A stretch of DNA of 58,006 bases from Streptosporangiaceae bacterium (GTDB lineage: Bacteria > Actinomycetota > Actinomycetes > Streptosporangiales > Streptosporangiaceae). Under the pieces are notes generated by a model. That model was given only the letters and a program-made list of their open reading frames with translations. It did not search any database and was not told the origin of the DNA. The stretch lies in assembly GCA_025934635.1 (NCBI GenBank), contig JAICWX010000011.1, positions 1 through 58,006 of the forward strand, written 5' to 3'. Positions within the stretch are counted from its first letter, which is position 1. Every line of letters begins with the position of its first letter. Below are positions 1 through 9,168 of this stretch, piece by piece. The position numbers and the translations under genes were made by a program.

Positions 1-51
1 GAGTCCGCGAGATCATGCCAGTTCGTGTTCGCTGCCAACGTAACGCTGTAA

Positions 52-633
52 TCAGTAACTCTCTTCCCGAAGCCGGCCTAGCAGCAGTCCCAGGACATGC
101 TCCACCGTCAGTCTACGTATTTCGTGCCTGTCCCCGGCCAGGGCGATCGTGCGCACCACCGTGTCGTCGGCGACGCTGACCGCGATGTGCGCGGTACCGA
201 CCGGCTGGCCGTCGGCGGAGTCGGGCCCGGCGACCCCGGTGGTGGCCACCCCGTAGGTGGCGCCCAGGCGAGCCCGGACGCCCTGGGCCATCGCCGCGGC
301 GACCGGCGGGTAGATGGCGCCGTGGCGGCGGAGCATCACCGCGTCGACGCCGAGGAGCTCGGCCTTCAGCTCGGTGGCGTAGGCGACCACGCCGCCGCGG
401 AAGGCCGCGGAGGAGCCGGGCACATCGGTCAGCGCGGCGGCGACGAGGCCGCCGGTCAGCGACTCGGCCACGGCCACCGTCTGGCCGCCGGCCCGCAGCC
501 GGTCAAGGACCTGGCCCGCCAGCTCGCGCGCCGTCTGACCGGCGGACGAGCTCGCGGAGCCCGGAGACCCCGCCGACTCTCCGGCGGACGGCCCCGGGGA
601 ACCCGGTGACCCCGACTCCTCAACCACGATCAT
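52..633 (-). CDS. cinA: CinA-family nicotinamide-nucleotide amidohydrolase
   Basis: The 193-residue product is the stand-alone C-terminal domain of CinA, the family that deamidates nicotinamide mononucleotide in pyridine-nucleotide salvage. Seen: a low-complexity Ser/Gly/Pro N-terminus (about residues 7-32), then the domain with the conserved block AESLTGGLVAA (about 56-66) and TTGVAGPDSADGQPVGT (about 131-147). The N-terminal molybdopterin-binding half of long CinA proteins is absent, which is normal for actinobacterial versions. The ATG at 633 overlaps the pgsA stop as ATGA and is preceded by a GGGGAGG ribosome site inside pgsA, so translation is coupled. It is the last gene of the rimO-pgsA-cinA run. 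Function is family knowledge; the catalytic assignment was not tested. Confidence 0.9.
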   Translation of the reverse strand: MIVVEESGSPGSPGPSAGESAGSPGSASSSAGQTARELAGQVLDRLRAGGQTVAVAESLTGGLVAAALTDVPGSSAAFRGGVVAYATELKAELLGVDAVMLRRHGAIYPPVAAAMAQGVRARLGATYGVATTGVAGPDSADGQPVGTAHIAVSVADDTVVRTIALAGDRHEIRRLTVEHVLGLLLGRLREESY

Positions 634-1235
634 GCCTCCCCTGATCCTGACACCCTGGCCGGCCCGGCAGCTGGTTCTGGAGCCGGTCCCGAACGACGGA
701 GCCGCACCGCCTGGAACACGTAGTCGACACCGGTCACCACGGTAACCACAACCGCCGCCGCCATGAAGAGCCCGCGCACCGCCCCCGGCGGGCTGAGCGC
801 GCCGGGCAGCACGTACAGGCAGATCGCGATGACCTGAAGGAGGGTCTTGAGCTTGCCGCCGCGGCTGGCCGCGATCACGCTCCGGCGGATCACCCAGAAC
901 CGCAGCGCGGTCACCCCGAGCTCCCGGAACATGATCACGCCGGTGACCCACCAGGGCAGTTCGCCGAGCGCGGACAGGCCGATCAGGGCCGCCCCGGTCA
1001 GCGCCTTGTCGGCCACCGGATCGGCGATCTTGCCGAAGTCGGTGACCAGCCCGCGGCTGCGGGCCAGCCGCCCGTCCAGCAGGTCGGTGAACGACGCGAC
1101 GCAGAACGTGCCCAGCGCCGCGAGCCGCCAGCCCGTGCCGCCCGTGAACAGGAAGGCGAGGAAGACCGGGACGAGAACGATGCGAACCATCGTGAGGACG
1201 TTCGCCACATTCCACAGTCCGGCCTCGCGGGTCAC
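630..1235 (-). CDS. pgsA: CDP-diacylglycerol--glycerol-3-phosphate 3-phosphatidyltransferase
   Basis: An integral membrane enzyme of 201 residues that makes phosphatidylglycerol phosphate from CDP-diacylglycerol and glycerol-3-phosphate. The CDP-alcohol phosphotransferase signature D-x2-DG-x2-AR-x8-G-x3-D-x3-D is complete, running from [10 protein letters not shown] (about residues 51-60) to the DPVAD at about 72-76. Several hydrophobic spans surround it (about 12-30, 35-50, 95-110, 130-150, 155-175). The start is a GTG at 1235 whose TG is shared with the rimO stop (GTGA), so it is coupled to rimO; its own stop overlaps cinA. Alternative CDP-alcohol transferases (e.g. phosphatidylinositol phosphate synthase) are possible within the superfamily, but the rimO-pgsA-cinA order favours PgsA. 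Confidence 0.93.
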   Translation of the reverse strand: MTREAGLWNVANVLTMVRIVLVPVFLAFLFTGGTGWRLAALGTFCVASFTDLLDGRLARSRGLVTDFGKIADPVADKALTGAALIGLSALGELPWWVTGVIMFRELGVTALRFWVIRRSVIAASRGGKLKTLLQVIAICLYVLPGALSPPGAVRGLFMAAAVVVTVVTGVDYVFQAVRLRRSGPAPEPAAGPARVSGSGEA

Positions 1236-2710
1236 CGCGGCTTCACGTCGGCAATCAGGTCGACTCCCTCGGAGCCGGTCACCACGGCGCGGACCATGTC
1301 CCCGGCCGCCAGCGGCCCGCCGGAGATGACCGTGGTCACCCCGTCGACCTCAGGGGCCTGGTGGGCGGCGCGGCCCAGGTAGCTTCCGTCCGGGCCGTCC
1401 TCGGCCGGCTCCTCGATCAGCACGTCCAGGGTCTCGCCGAGCCGGTTCTCGGCCCGCTGCGTCATCAGCTCGTCGGCCAGTCCGGCGAACTCCTCGACCC
1501 GGCGGGAGATCTCGGCCTGGTCCAGCTGCCCGGACAGCGCCGCCGCCTCGGTGCCGTCCTCGTCGGAGTAGCCGAAGATCCCGATCGCGTCCAGCCCGGC
1601 CTGGCTCAGGAACGCCTCGAGCTCGGCCAGGTCGTCGGCGGTCTCGCCGGGGAAGCCGACGATGAAGTTGGACCGCACCCCGGCCTGCGGGCTGAGCTCG
1701 CGGATCTGGTCCAGGAGGGCGAGGAACCGCTCGCGGTCGCCGAACCGCCGCATGGCCCGCAGCACCCGGCCGCTGGCGTGCTGGAACGACAGGTCGAAGT
1801 AGGGCGCCACCCCGGGGGTGCCCGCGATCACCTCGATCAGCCCCGGCCGCAGCTCGGCGGGCTGCAGGTAGCTGATCCTGACCCGCTCGATTCCCTCGGT
1901 GGCGGCCAGGTCGGGCAGTACCTCCTCCAGCAGCCGCAGGTTGCCCAGGTCCTTGCCGTAGGAGGTGGAGTTCTCGCTGACCAGCACCAGCTCGCGGACG
2001 CCGTTGGCGGCCAGCCAGCGCGCCTCGGCCAAGATCTCGGGCGGGCGGCGGGAGACGAACGCGCCGCGGAACGAGGGGATGGCGCAGAAGGTGCACCGGC
2101 GGTCGCAGCCGGACGCGATCTTCAGCGGGGCGACCACGCCGCCGGACAGCCGCCGCCGATATATCCCGCCCCCCGGACCCGTCCACGGTGCGGCGGGCTC
2201 GACCACGGTCGACTGCGACATCGCGGGCTGCGGAGTGGTGAGGTCTGTGGTGGTGAGGTCTGTGGTGGCGGAACCAGCGGGCTGACGGTCGGCCGGGCTG
2301 ATGGGCAGCAGGGTACGGCGGTCCCTGGCCACGTGGGCCGGGCGCTTGCGGCCCGCCAGCACGTCGTCGAGCCGGGCGCCGATCTCGCCGTAGTCGTCGA
2401 AGCTGAGCACCTGCGCCTCGGGCAGCTCGCCGGCCAGGTCGGTGCCGTACCGCTCGGCCAGGCAGCCGACGGCCGCGACCTTGGCGCCCGACTCGGCGGC
2501 GGCCAGCAGCTCGTCGATGGATTCCTGCTTGGCCGCCTGGATGAAGCCGCAGGTGTTCACCAGGACGACGCTGGCGTCACCGTCCTCCGTCAGCTCCCAG
2601 CCGGACGCGGTCAGGCGCGCCGCGAGTTCCTCGGAATCCACCTCGTTACGCGCGCAGCCGAGAGTGACCAGGTTGACGGTGCGGGGCGCGGACGCCGGAC
2701 GTGGGGACAC
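1232..2710 (-). CDS. rimO: Ribosomal protein uS12 methylthiotransferase RimO
   Basis: A radical-SAM methylthiotransferase of 492 residues that adds a methylthio group to the conserved aspartate of ribosomal protein S12. Seen: N-terminal UPF0004 domain starting [17 protein letters not shown] (about 11-27) with further cysteines at VNTCGF and VGCLAER, the radical-SAM motif [12 protein letters not shown] (about residue 203), and a C-terminal TRAM domain. Between the first two domains lies an unusual Thr/Pro-rich linker (about 145-185) encoded partly by a perfect 15-bp tandem duplication. The GTG start at 2710 gives a normal N-terminus. The gene follows the RodZ-like gene by 38 bases and is coupled to pgsA. 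MiaB is the alternative, but the neighbourhood and the motif spacing fit RimO. Confidence 0.93.
   Translation of the reverse strand: MSPRPASAPRTVNLVTLGCARNEVDSEELAARLTASGWELTEDGDASVVLVNTCGFIQAAKQESIDELLAAAESGAKVAAVGCLAERYGTDLAGELPEAQVLSFDDYGEIGARLDDVLAGRKRPAHVARDRRTLLPISPADRQPAGSATTDLTTTDLTTPQPAMSQSTVVEPAAPWTGPGGGIYRRRLSGGVVAPLKIASGCDRRCTFCAIPSFRGAFVSRRPPEILAEARWLAANGVRELVLVSENSTSYGKDLGNLRLLEEVLPDLAATEGIERVRISYLQPAELRPGLIEVIAGTPGVAPYFDLSFQHASGRVLRAMRRFGDRERFLALLDQIRELSPQAGVRSNFIVGFPGETADDLAELEAFLSQAGLDAIGIFGYSDEDGTEAAALSGQLDQAEISRRVEEFAGLADELMTQRAENRLGETLDVLIEEPAEDGPDGSYLGRAAHQAPEVDGVTTVISGGPLAAGDMVRAVVTGSEGVDLIADVKPR
2236..2265. repeat. 15-bp tandem duplication inside rimO
   Basis: The unit TGGTGAGGTCTGTGG occurs twice without a gap (2236-2250 and 2251-2265), followed by a partial third start. 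It stays in frame and encodes the TTDL repeats of the RimO interdomain linker near residues 148-160. Confidence 0.9.
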
Positions 2711-2748
2711 ACCGAGAGCCTACCCAGCGGCCTGGGTACTCGGCTCTG

Positions 2749-3489
2749 CTAGTTGGGCTGGGGACTGAAGCTCAACGTCACCGGTACCGTGCTGTCCGGG
2801 TTCTGGCGCTGGCCGTTGACGGTGAGGATGACGCCGCCGGGATTGCCCAGCCGGACGGCCACGGCCTGCTTCTCGGTCCACTTCATCGAGGCGCCCGCCT
2901 GGATGACTCCCATGTAGAGCTGGGTCCCGTCGCTGCTGCTGGTCAGCTGGACCCAGCAGTCCTCGGTGGCGGTGAGCTTGATCACCACGTCGTCCGAGGT
3001 CGGCGCGGGCGACGGCGTGGGCCGGGCCGACGCCCTGGCCGAGGCCGTGGCCTGGTGGGTGGGCGCCGCGACGGGCTTGGCCGAGCCGTTGCCCGACACC
3101 AGCCGGTAGGCGCCGAACCCGATGATGGCCAGCAGCACCACGCCGACGATCAGGCCGAGGCCCGGCCCGCGACGGCGCTCGCGCATCTTGACCGGCCGGG
3201 ACGGCTCGAACACGTCGGCCGCCCGGATCGGCCCGGGCGATCCGTGCTCCGTGTCGTACGCCCTGACCAGCGGGACCGGATCGGTACCGACGACGCCGGC
3301 GATGCTGCGGATGTGCCCGCGGGCGTAGAAATCACCGCCGCACTGGGAGAAGTCGTCCTGCTCGATGTCCCGGATGATCGATTCCCTGATCCGGGTCTGC
3401 TGGCTGACCTGGGTGACGCTGAGACCGGCCTGACGGCGGGCTTCCGCCAGGGATTCGCCGATGCTCACGCCCGCCTCCACGTCCCCCAT
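2749..3489 (-). CDS. RodZ-like helix-turn-helix membrane protein (DUF4115)
   Basis: A 246-residue bitopic membrane protein of the RodZ type. Seen: an N-terminal Xre-like HTH_25 domain (about 8-75, GESLAEARRQAGLSVTQVSQ onward), a basic juxtamembrane patch (RERRR), one transmembrane segment (about 109-129, GLGLIVGVVLLAIIGFGAYR), a Pro/Ala/Thr/Ser linker, and a C-terminal beta domain (about 165-242) matching DUF4115. In other bacteria RodZ links the MreB cytoskeleton to the cell wall machinery; actinobacterial members next to ftsK are less well understood, so a cell-shape or envelope role is inference. It sits 37 bases after ftsK and 38 before rimO in the same direction. Confidence 0.85.
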   Translation of the reverse strand: MGDVEAGVSIGESLAEARRQAGLSVTQVSQQTRIRESIIRDIEQDDFSQCGGDFYARGHIRSIAGVVGTDPVPLVRAYDTEHGSPGPIRAADVFEPSRPVKMRERRRGPGLGLIVGVVLLAIIGFGAYRLVSGNGSAKPVAAPTHQATASARASARPTPSPAPTSDDVVIKLTATEDCWVQLTSSSDGTQLYMGVIQAGASMKWTEKQAVAVRLGNPGGVILTVNGQRQNPDSTVPVTLSFSPQPN

Positions 3490-3526
3490 GAGTCGCTGTC
3501 AGGAGACAGCATAGAGGTACCAGCTG

Positions 3527-6292
3527 TTAGCCGCCGCGTAGCAGGATGATCGTCGCGTCCATGTCCTCGGGCCGGACCAGCACGTCGCGCGCCTTGGAGC
3601 CCTCGCTCGGCCCGACGACGTCCCGGCTCTCCAGCAGGTCCATCAGCCGCCCGGCCTTGGCGAAGCCGACCCGGAGCTTGCGCTGCAGCATCGACGTGGA
3701 GCCGAACTGGGTGGAGATGATCAGCTCGGCCGCCTGGATCAGCAGGTCGAGGTCGTCGCCGATCTCGGCGTCGATCTCGCGGGACTTCTCCGGCACGGCC
3801 GCGACGTCTTCGCGGTAGGTCGGCTCGGCCTGCTTCTTGCAGTGCGCGACGATGTCGCGGATTTCCTTCTCCGACACGAACGCGTTCTGCAGCCGGACCG
3901 GCTTGGACGCGCCCATCGGCAGGAACAGCGCGTCGCCCTGGCCGACCAGCTTCTCCGCGCCCGGCTGGTCCAGGATGACCCGCGAGTCGGCCAGCGAGGA
4001 GGTGGCGAACGCCAGCCGGGACGGCACGTTGGCCTTGATCAGGCCGGTCACCACGTCCACGCTCGGGCGCTGGGTGGCCAGCACCAGGTGGATGCCGGCC
4101 GCCCGGGCCAGCTGGGTGATGCGGACCACGGCGTCTTCCACGTCGCGCGGGGCCACCATCATCAGGTCCGCCAGCTCGTCCACGATCACCAGCAGGTACG
4201 GGTACGGCATGTACACGCGTTCGCTGCCCGGCGGCGGCTTGAGCTGGCCCGCCCGGACCGCCTTGTTGAAGTCGTCCACGTGCCGGAACCCGGAGGCGGC
4301 CAGGTCGTCGTAACGCCGCTCCATCTCCCCGACCACCCAGTCCAGCGCCTCGGCGGCCTTCTTGGGGCTGGTGATGATGGGCGTGATCAGGTGCGGGATG
4401 CCGTCGTAGATGGTCAGCTCGACCCGCTTGGGGTCGATCAGGATCATCCGCACCTCATCCGGCGTGGACCGGACCAGGATCGAGGTGATCAGCCCGTTCA
4501 GGCAGACCGACTTGCCCGCGCCGGTGGCGCCGGCGATCAGCACGTGCGGCATCTTGGCCAGGTTGGCCACCAGCACGTGGCCCTCGACGTCCTTGCCCAG
4601 GCCCACCACCATCGGGTGATGGTCGCTCAGCGCCACCTGCGACTTGAGCACGTCGCCGAGGCTGACGACTTCCTTGTCGGTGTTCGGGATCTCCACCCCG
4701 ATCGCCGACTTGCCCGGGATCGGCGAGATGATCCGGACGTCCGCGCTCTTGACCGCGTAGGAGATGTTCTTGGACAGCTGGGTGACCCGCTCCACCTTGA
4801 CGGCCGGGCCCAGCTCGATCTCGTACCTGGTCACCGTCGGTCCCCGGGTGAACCCGGTCACGTGCGCGTCCACCTGGAACTGCTCGAGCACCTCGGTCAG
4901 CGCTTCCACCACGATGTCGTTGGCCCGGGTCCGCTGCTTCGGCGCCGACCCCGGCCGCAGCAGCGCGGTCGGCGGCAGCGTGTACGCCACCGTGTCACCG
5001 GCGTTCAGCGTGAGCTGCTCCGGGTTCCGCAGCGGCGCGGACGGCGCGGGCACGGTGAACGCGGGCGGGGCAGGCTCGGGCTCGGGGGCCGGAGGCTCCG
5101 GCCGGGCCGGGCGGCCCGGAGCGTCCTGGGCATTGCCGTCGAAGGCCAGCGCCTCCAGCAGGCCGTCGCTGCCGTCCGGGCGGCGACCCGAAGTCCCGCC
5201 GGCTCCCTGCTTGCCGCGCTTGGCGTCGGGCTCGATCAGCGGCGTGTCGTACGGCTTGACGTGCTCCCCCGGCTCGATGGCCGGGCGCAGCCTGATCTGC
5301 CGGGCGATCTGGCCGCGGGCCCGCCGGACCGCGCCGGTGCCGCTCTCGTAGTCCTCGTCGATCTCCAGGCCGTCGTCGCCGTACTCCGGGTGCGGCCGGC
5401 CGAGGCCGAACATCTCCCGCACCTCGGCGAACCGCTCCGGGACCCGGTGCAGCGGGGTGCCGGAGATGACCAGCAGGCCGAACCCGGCCAGCAGGGCGAG
5501 CAGCGGCGCCGCCACCCAGGGCGTGAGCGCGGACGCCAGCGGTCCGGCCACCGCGTAGCCCGCGTACCCGCCGGCCAGGTGAATGGCGCGGGCGCCGTCG
5601 GACGGATGCGGGGCACCCTTGGCGATGTGGATCATGCCGAGCACGCCGAGCAGCAGCGCGGTCCAGCCGATCGAGGCCCGGACGGTCTCGGAGTTGTGGT
5701 CCGGATGCCGCAGGAACCGCCAGGCCAGCAGCACCGCCAGCACCGGGATGATCCAGGACAGCGAGCCGAACGCGTCGACCGCCACGGCGTGGATGGCCCG
5801 GCCCACCGCGTTGTCCATCCGGGCCCACAGCGCGGCCCCGAGCACGATGGCCACGCCGAGGGTGAGCAGCCCCAGGCCGTCCCGGCGGTGGTGCGGGTCC
5901 AGGTCGCGGGCGCCGCGGCCGATGCCGCGGGCGGCGAACCCGAGCGTGCCGGCCACCGCCATCCAGGCGGCCGCGATGGCCCGGCCGGTCCACCCGATCA
6001 AGATGACGACGGGATCGGGCGGCGGCGCGGCCGGCCGGCCCCTGGCCGATCCCTTCTTCGCCGTACCCGGCTTCCTGCCCGTGCCCGGGCTGGGCTTCTT
6101 TTTCTTAGGAGCCGAACGGGGCTGGGTACTTCCCGGCTTACTAGCCGCGGGCTTCCGGGCGGGAGAAGCGGGCTTCCGGGCGGGAGACTTGTTCGCGACG
6201 GGACGTGCCGACGTGATGTCGATAGCGTCCTGGGCAGCCTGATCTAGCCCGCCGCGTGAGCGGCCGGAACCGTTACGGGCACGGGTCGCCAT
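3527..6292 (-). CDS. ftsK: DNA translocase FtsK
   Basis: The septum-bound DNA pump that clears chromosomes at division. From the ATG at 6292 the protein has 921 residues: a Lys/Pro/Ala-rich N-terminal tail (to about 95), four or five membrane spans (about 95-320), a Pro-rich linker (about 330-470), and the RecA-like motor with Walker A GATGAGKS near residue 590 and Walker B LLVIVDELADL near 700. The C-terminal gamma winged helix, which reads KOPS sites, starts at QFGSTSMLQRKLRVG near residue 850. An in-frame extension upstream to 6391 exists but overlaps the neighbouring GNAT reading frame and lacks a ribosome site. The start lies five bases after the decayed acetyltransferase's own stop, so it may be read from the bioB side. 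Confidence 0.95.
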   Translation of the reverse strand: MATRARNGSGRSRGGLDQAAQDAIDITSARPVANKSPARKPASPARKPAASKPGSTQPRSAPKKKKPSPGTGRKPGTAKKGSARGRPAAPPPDPVVILIGWTGRAIAAAWMAVAGTLGFAARGIGRGARDLDPHHRRDGLGLLTLGVAIVLGAALWARMDNAVGRAIHAVAVDAFGSLSWIIPVLAVLLAWRFLRHPDHNSETVRASIGWTALLLGVLGMIHIAKGAPHPSDGARAIHLAGGYAGYAVAGPLASALTPWVAAPLLALLAGFGLLVISGTPLHRVPERFAEVREMFGLGRPHPEYGDDGLEIDEDYESGTGAVRRARGQIARQIRLRPAIEPGEHVKPYDTPLIEPDAKRGKQGAGGTSGRRPDGSDGLLEALAFDGNAQDAPGRPARPEPPAPEPEPAPPAFTVPAPSAPLRNPEQLTLNAGDTVAYTLPPTALLRPGSAPKQRTRANDIVVEALTEVLEQFQVDAHVTGFTRGPTVTRYEIELGPAVKVERVTQLSKNISYAVKSADVRIISPIPGKSAIGVEIPNTDKEVVSLGDVLKSQVALSDHHPMVVGLGKDVEGHVLVANLAKMPHVLIAGATGAGKSVCLNGLITSILVRSTPDEVRMILIDPKRVELTIYDGIPHLITPIITSPKKAAEALDWVVGEMERRYDDLAASGFRHVDDFNKAVRAGQLKPPPGSERVYMPYPYLLVIVDELADLMMVAPRDVEDAVVRITQLARAAGIHLVLATQRPSVDVVTGLIKANVPSRLAFATSSLADSRVILDQPGAEKLVGQGDALFLPMGASKPVRLQNAFVSEKEIRDIVAHCKKQAEPTYREDVAAVPEKSREIDAEIGDDLDLLIQAAELIISTQFGSTSMLQRKLRVGFAKAGRLMDLLESRDVVGPSEGSKARDVLVRPEDMDATIILLRGG

Positions 6293-6297
6293 GCTCA

Positions 6298-7073
6298 CTA
6301 ACGTAGCGAGGACCGGCGATAACCCCAAGCACATAAGGCTTGTGTCGGCGCCATCATGTAGTCGTAACGGTGCGAGTCCGTGAAGCCGCACCGGTAGTAA
6401 AGCGCGCGGGCCGGGTCGTTGCCCGTCTCGACCTGGAGCAGGGATGGGCAGTCAGAGGCTGGTGGGGTGTCTGATATTTGACAGGGTAGTGAGGTGGGTG
6501 GGGTTCAAGGGAAAACGGTGACGAATTACCCGCGAGCCGAAGGGCGCCGCCGGCGACTGGACTGAGGAGCGAGGAGCTTGCGACGAGCGACGAGGGAAGG
6601 AGCCGGCTCAAGGGCGCCCGGAGGCGAGCGGGAAGGCAGAGCGTGCGGGCGATCGGCGGCAGGTCCTGGCCGCGGTAGCGGTACAGGCCGAGGAAGGCGG
6701 CGTCCGGCTCGGGGGCGAATTCGACGTCGGCCGGGCTCGCGGGCAGCGAGGCGATGGCCGCGGTCATGACGAAGGCGGGACCGGAGCGTGGAAGCCAGGC
6801 CCGTTCGGTCAAATGATCTTTGAGACGGCCGGGACCGGCACCTTGGGGCAGGACGATCATGGGCCGCAGGTTCCGGCGGCGGTACCACCGCTCGACCGCG
6901 GTGATCGCCGCGGGCAGCGGGCGGCCGGGATCGCCTAGCGGCAGGGCGGAGTTGGCCCGGCCGGTGAAGCCGGCCGCCGCGCGGAGCTGCCACTCCCCCA
7001 GCGGCTCGACGTCGGGGGCCTGCCAGTGGCGGGCGGCGGCGCGCTCCAGGTCCTCGACGTGCGGGTCAGGCAT
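6298..7073 (-). pseudogene. Decayed GNAT acetyltransferase with internal replacement
   Basis: The N-terminal part from the ATG at 7073 reads as a GNAT-type acetyltransferase (GFTGRANSALPLGDP, ERWYRRRNLRPMIVLPQ, YRYRGQDLPPIARTL) down to about 6638. The extreme C-terminus of the same family, QVETGNDPARALYYRCGF and on to RYDYMM, is present at about 6360-6440 but in another frame, ending at a TAG at 6298-6300, five bases before ftsK. The acetyl-CoA-binding core that should lie between is gone and about 190 bases of unrelated purine-rich sequence (about 6447-6637) stand in its place. The start overlaps the bioB end by eight bases. Both ends are seen directly; the family name rests on similarity recognised by eye. 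Confidence 0.8.
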
Positions 7074-8127
7074 TCGCGGGCAGCGCCGTGCCGGGGCCGC
7101 GGCGGCGCACCTTGACCAGGTCGCGGCGGTGCTCGGGGAGGGTGCGCTCACCGGCGCCCTCGACGGTGAACCCGGCGTCGGCGATCATCTCCAGGTCGCG
7201 GGAGCCGGCCTGGCCCTCGCTGGTCAGGTAGTCGCCGAGGAAGATCGAGTTGACGATGTGCAGCGCCAGCGGCTGCAGGCTGCGCAGGTGGATCTCGCGC
7301 CCGCCCGCCAGCCGGACCTCGGCGTCCGGGCAGGCGAACCGGACCATGGCCAGGATGCGCAGGCAGCGCTGCGGGGTCAGGCTCCACTCGCCGCCCAGCG
7401 GGGTGCCGTCGAACGGGATCAGGAAGTTGACCGGTACCGAGTCGGGGTCGAGTTCTCTGAGCGCGAACACGACGTCGGCGAGTTCTTCGTCGGTCTCGCC
7501 CAGGCCGGCGATCAGGCCCGAGCACGGGGACAGGCCGGCGTCCCTGGCCTTCTGCACCGTGTCGGCCCGGTCGGCGTAGTCGTGGGTGGTGCAGATATCG
7601 GCGTAGTTGCTCTCGGCCGTGTTGAGGTTGTGGTTGTAGGCCGTCGTGCCGGCCCGCTTGAGCTGGCCGGCCTGGCCGTCGGAGAGCAGGCCCAGGCAGG
7701 CGCACACCTCGACGTCGGGGTGCTGGTTCTTGAACTGCTCGATCGCGGTGGAGACCCGGGTGATGTCGGCGTTGCTCGGGCCGCGGCCGCTGGCCACCAG
7801 GCAGACCCGCTTGGCGCCGGCCTGCACGCCGGCCTCGGCGTTGCTGATGACCTCGTCCGGCTTGAGCCAGGTGTACTTCAGCACGTCGGCGGACGAGCCG
7901 AGCCGCTGCGAGCAGTAGGAGCAGTCCTCGGGGCACAGCCCGGACTTGATGTTGACCAGGTAGTTCAGCTTGACCCGGCGGCCGAAGTAGCGCAGCCGGA
8001 CCTGGAAGGCCGCGGCCACCACGTCCATCAGCTCGTCATCGCTGCTGTGCAGGACTTGGAGGAGCTCGGCGCGGGTGGGCAGTTCGCGGGCCAGGGCCTT
8101 GGTGGTCAGCGGGTCAAGCCAGGTCAT
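7066..8127 (-). CDS. bioB: Biotin synthase
   Basis: A radical-SAM enzyme of 353 residues that inserts sulfur into dethiobiotin in the last step of biotin synthesis. Seen: the 4Fe-4S motif [12 protein letters not shown] (about residues 63-74), the conserved [21 protein letters not shown] block (in two parts about 161-180), the GLIAGLGET region, and [13 protein letters not shown]. The usual C-terminal [14 protein letters not shown] is present, followed by an extra basic tail of about 35 residues. The start is ATG at 8127, 57 bases from the divergent dehydrogenase. No bioA, bioD or bioF is seen nearby, so the rest of the pathway is elsewhere. Confidence 0.95.
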   Translation of the reverse strand: MTWLDPLTTKALARELPTRAELLQVLHSSDDELMDVVAAAFQVRLRYFGRRVKLNYLVNIKSGLCPEDCSYCSQRLGSSADVLKYTWLKPDEVISNAEAGVQAGAKRVCLVASGRGPSNADITRVSTAIEQFKNQHPDVEVCACLGLLSDGQAGQLKRAGTTAYNHNLNTAESNYADICTTHDYADRADTVQKARDAGLSPCSGLIAGLGETDEELADVVFALRELDPDSVPVNFLIPFDGTPLGGEWSLTPQRCLRILAMVRFACPDAEVRLAGGREIHLRSLQPLALHIVNSIFLGDYLTSEGQAGSRDLEMIADAGFTVEGAGERTLPEHRRDLVKVRRRGPGTALPANA

Positions 8128-8184
8128 GGGGACTCCTTCGCGGTGAAGCTATCAGGGACGGCCGGGCGGAGTAGTGTCAGGCCC

Positions 8185-9168
8185 ATGCGGGTCGCGATCC
8201 TCGATGATTATCAGCAGGTTTCCCTCGCCAGCGCGGACTGGTCCGCGGTGCGCTCCCTCGGTCAGATCGACGTGTTCGACCAGCATATCGAGCGGACGGA
8301 GGCGCTGGTCAGCGCGCTGGAACCGTACGACGTGGTGGTGGCGATGCGAGAGCGGACCGCCTTCGACGCCGAGCGGCTCGGCCAGTTGCCGCGGCTGCGG
8401 CTGCTGGTCACCACGGGCATGGGCAACGCCGCCATCGACCTCGCCGCCTGCGCGGCCCGCGGCGTGACCGTGTGCGGGACGGACGGCATCGGGTCGGCGA
8501 CGGTCGAGCTGACCTGGGGACTCATCCTGGCGCTGCTGCGGCACATCCCCGAGGAGGACCGGCGGCTGAAGCTGGCCGGGCGGGCCGGGGGCGCGGCGCT
8601 CGGGGCGGGCGGCAGCTGGCAGCAGACGGTCGGGACCGGCCTGGAGGGCAAGCGGCTCGGTGTGGCCGGCTTCGGGCGGCTGGGGCGGCAGGTGGGGCGG
8701 ATCGGCCGGGCGTTCGGCATGCAGGTGGTGGCGTGGAGCCAGAACCTGGACGCGGCGGCCGCGGCCGAGGAGGAGGTCGAGGCGGTCAGCAAGGAGACGC
8801 TGTTCTCCTCCGCTGACGTGGTGTCCGTGCACTACAAGCTGAGCTCGCGCAGTTCCGGGATAGTCGGCGCGGCGGAGCTAGCCCTGATGAAGCCGTCCGC
8901 GTACCTGATCAACACCTCGCGGGGGCCGCTGGTGGATAGCGCGGCGCTGGTGGCGGCGCTGCGGTCGGGGGCGATCGCGGGCGCGGCGCTCGACGTCTAC
9001 GACATCGAGCCGCTGCCGCTGTCCGATCCGCTGCGGTCCGCGCCGAACGTGGTGCTGACGCCGCACCTCGGCTACGTCACCGAGGAGACCTACCGGGTCT
9101 TCTACGGCGACGCGGCCGAGGACATCGTGGCGTTCGCCAACGGCGCGCCGGTGCGGGTGCTTTCTTAG
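8185..9168 (+). CDS. D-2-hydroxyacid dehydrogenase family protein
   Basis: A 327-residue NAD-dependent dehydrogenase of the phosphoglycerate dehydrogenase/formate dehydrogenase fold. Seen: N-terminal catalytic lobe (about 1-105), NAD-binding lobe with GVAGFGRLGRQVGRIGRAFG (about 155-174), the catalytic Arg in INTSRGPLVD (about 241-250), the Glu in DVYDIEPLP and the His in LTPHLGYVTEE near residue 292. The substrate cannot be told from sequence. The ATG at 8185 gives the normal N-terminus; the divergent bioB start is 57 bases away, so the two share a promoter region. Its end overlaps the convergent DinB-type gene by four bases. Confidence 0.92.
   Translation: MRVAILDDYQQVSLASADWSAVRSLGQIDVFDQHIERTEALVSALEPYDVVVAMRERTAFDAERLGQLPRLRLLVTTGMGNAAIDLAACAARGVTVCGTDGIGSATVELTWGLILALLRHIPEEDRRLKLAGRAGGAALGAGGSWQQTVGTGLEGKRLGVAGFGRLGRQVGRIGRAFGMQVVAWSQNLDAAAAAEEEVEAVSKETLFSSADVVSVHYKLSSRSSGIVGAAELALMKPSAYLINTSRGPLVDSAALVAALRSGAIAGAALDVYDIEPLPLSDPLRSAPNVVLTPHLGYVTEETYRVFYGDAAEDIVAFANGAPVRVLS

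Noticed and set aside
3842..6247. Very long open frame opposite ftsK
   Set aside because: It is a by-product of high GC codon bias on the antisense strand; the composition is Arg/Asp/Gln-rich repeats of H, Q and R with no family character, and FtsK is certain on the other strand.
6354..7151. A single intact protein across the GNAT locus
   Set aside because: The continuous frame reads the family C-terminus out of frame and the middle has no similarity to the acetyl-CoA-binding core, so it is better described as a broken gene.
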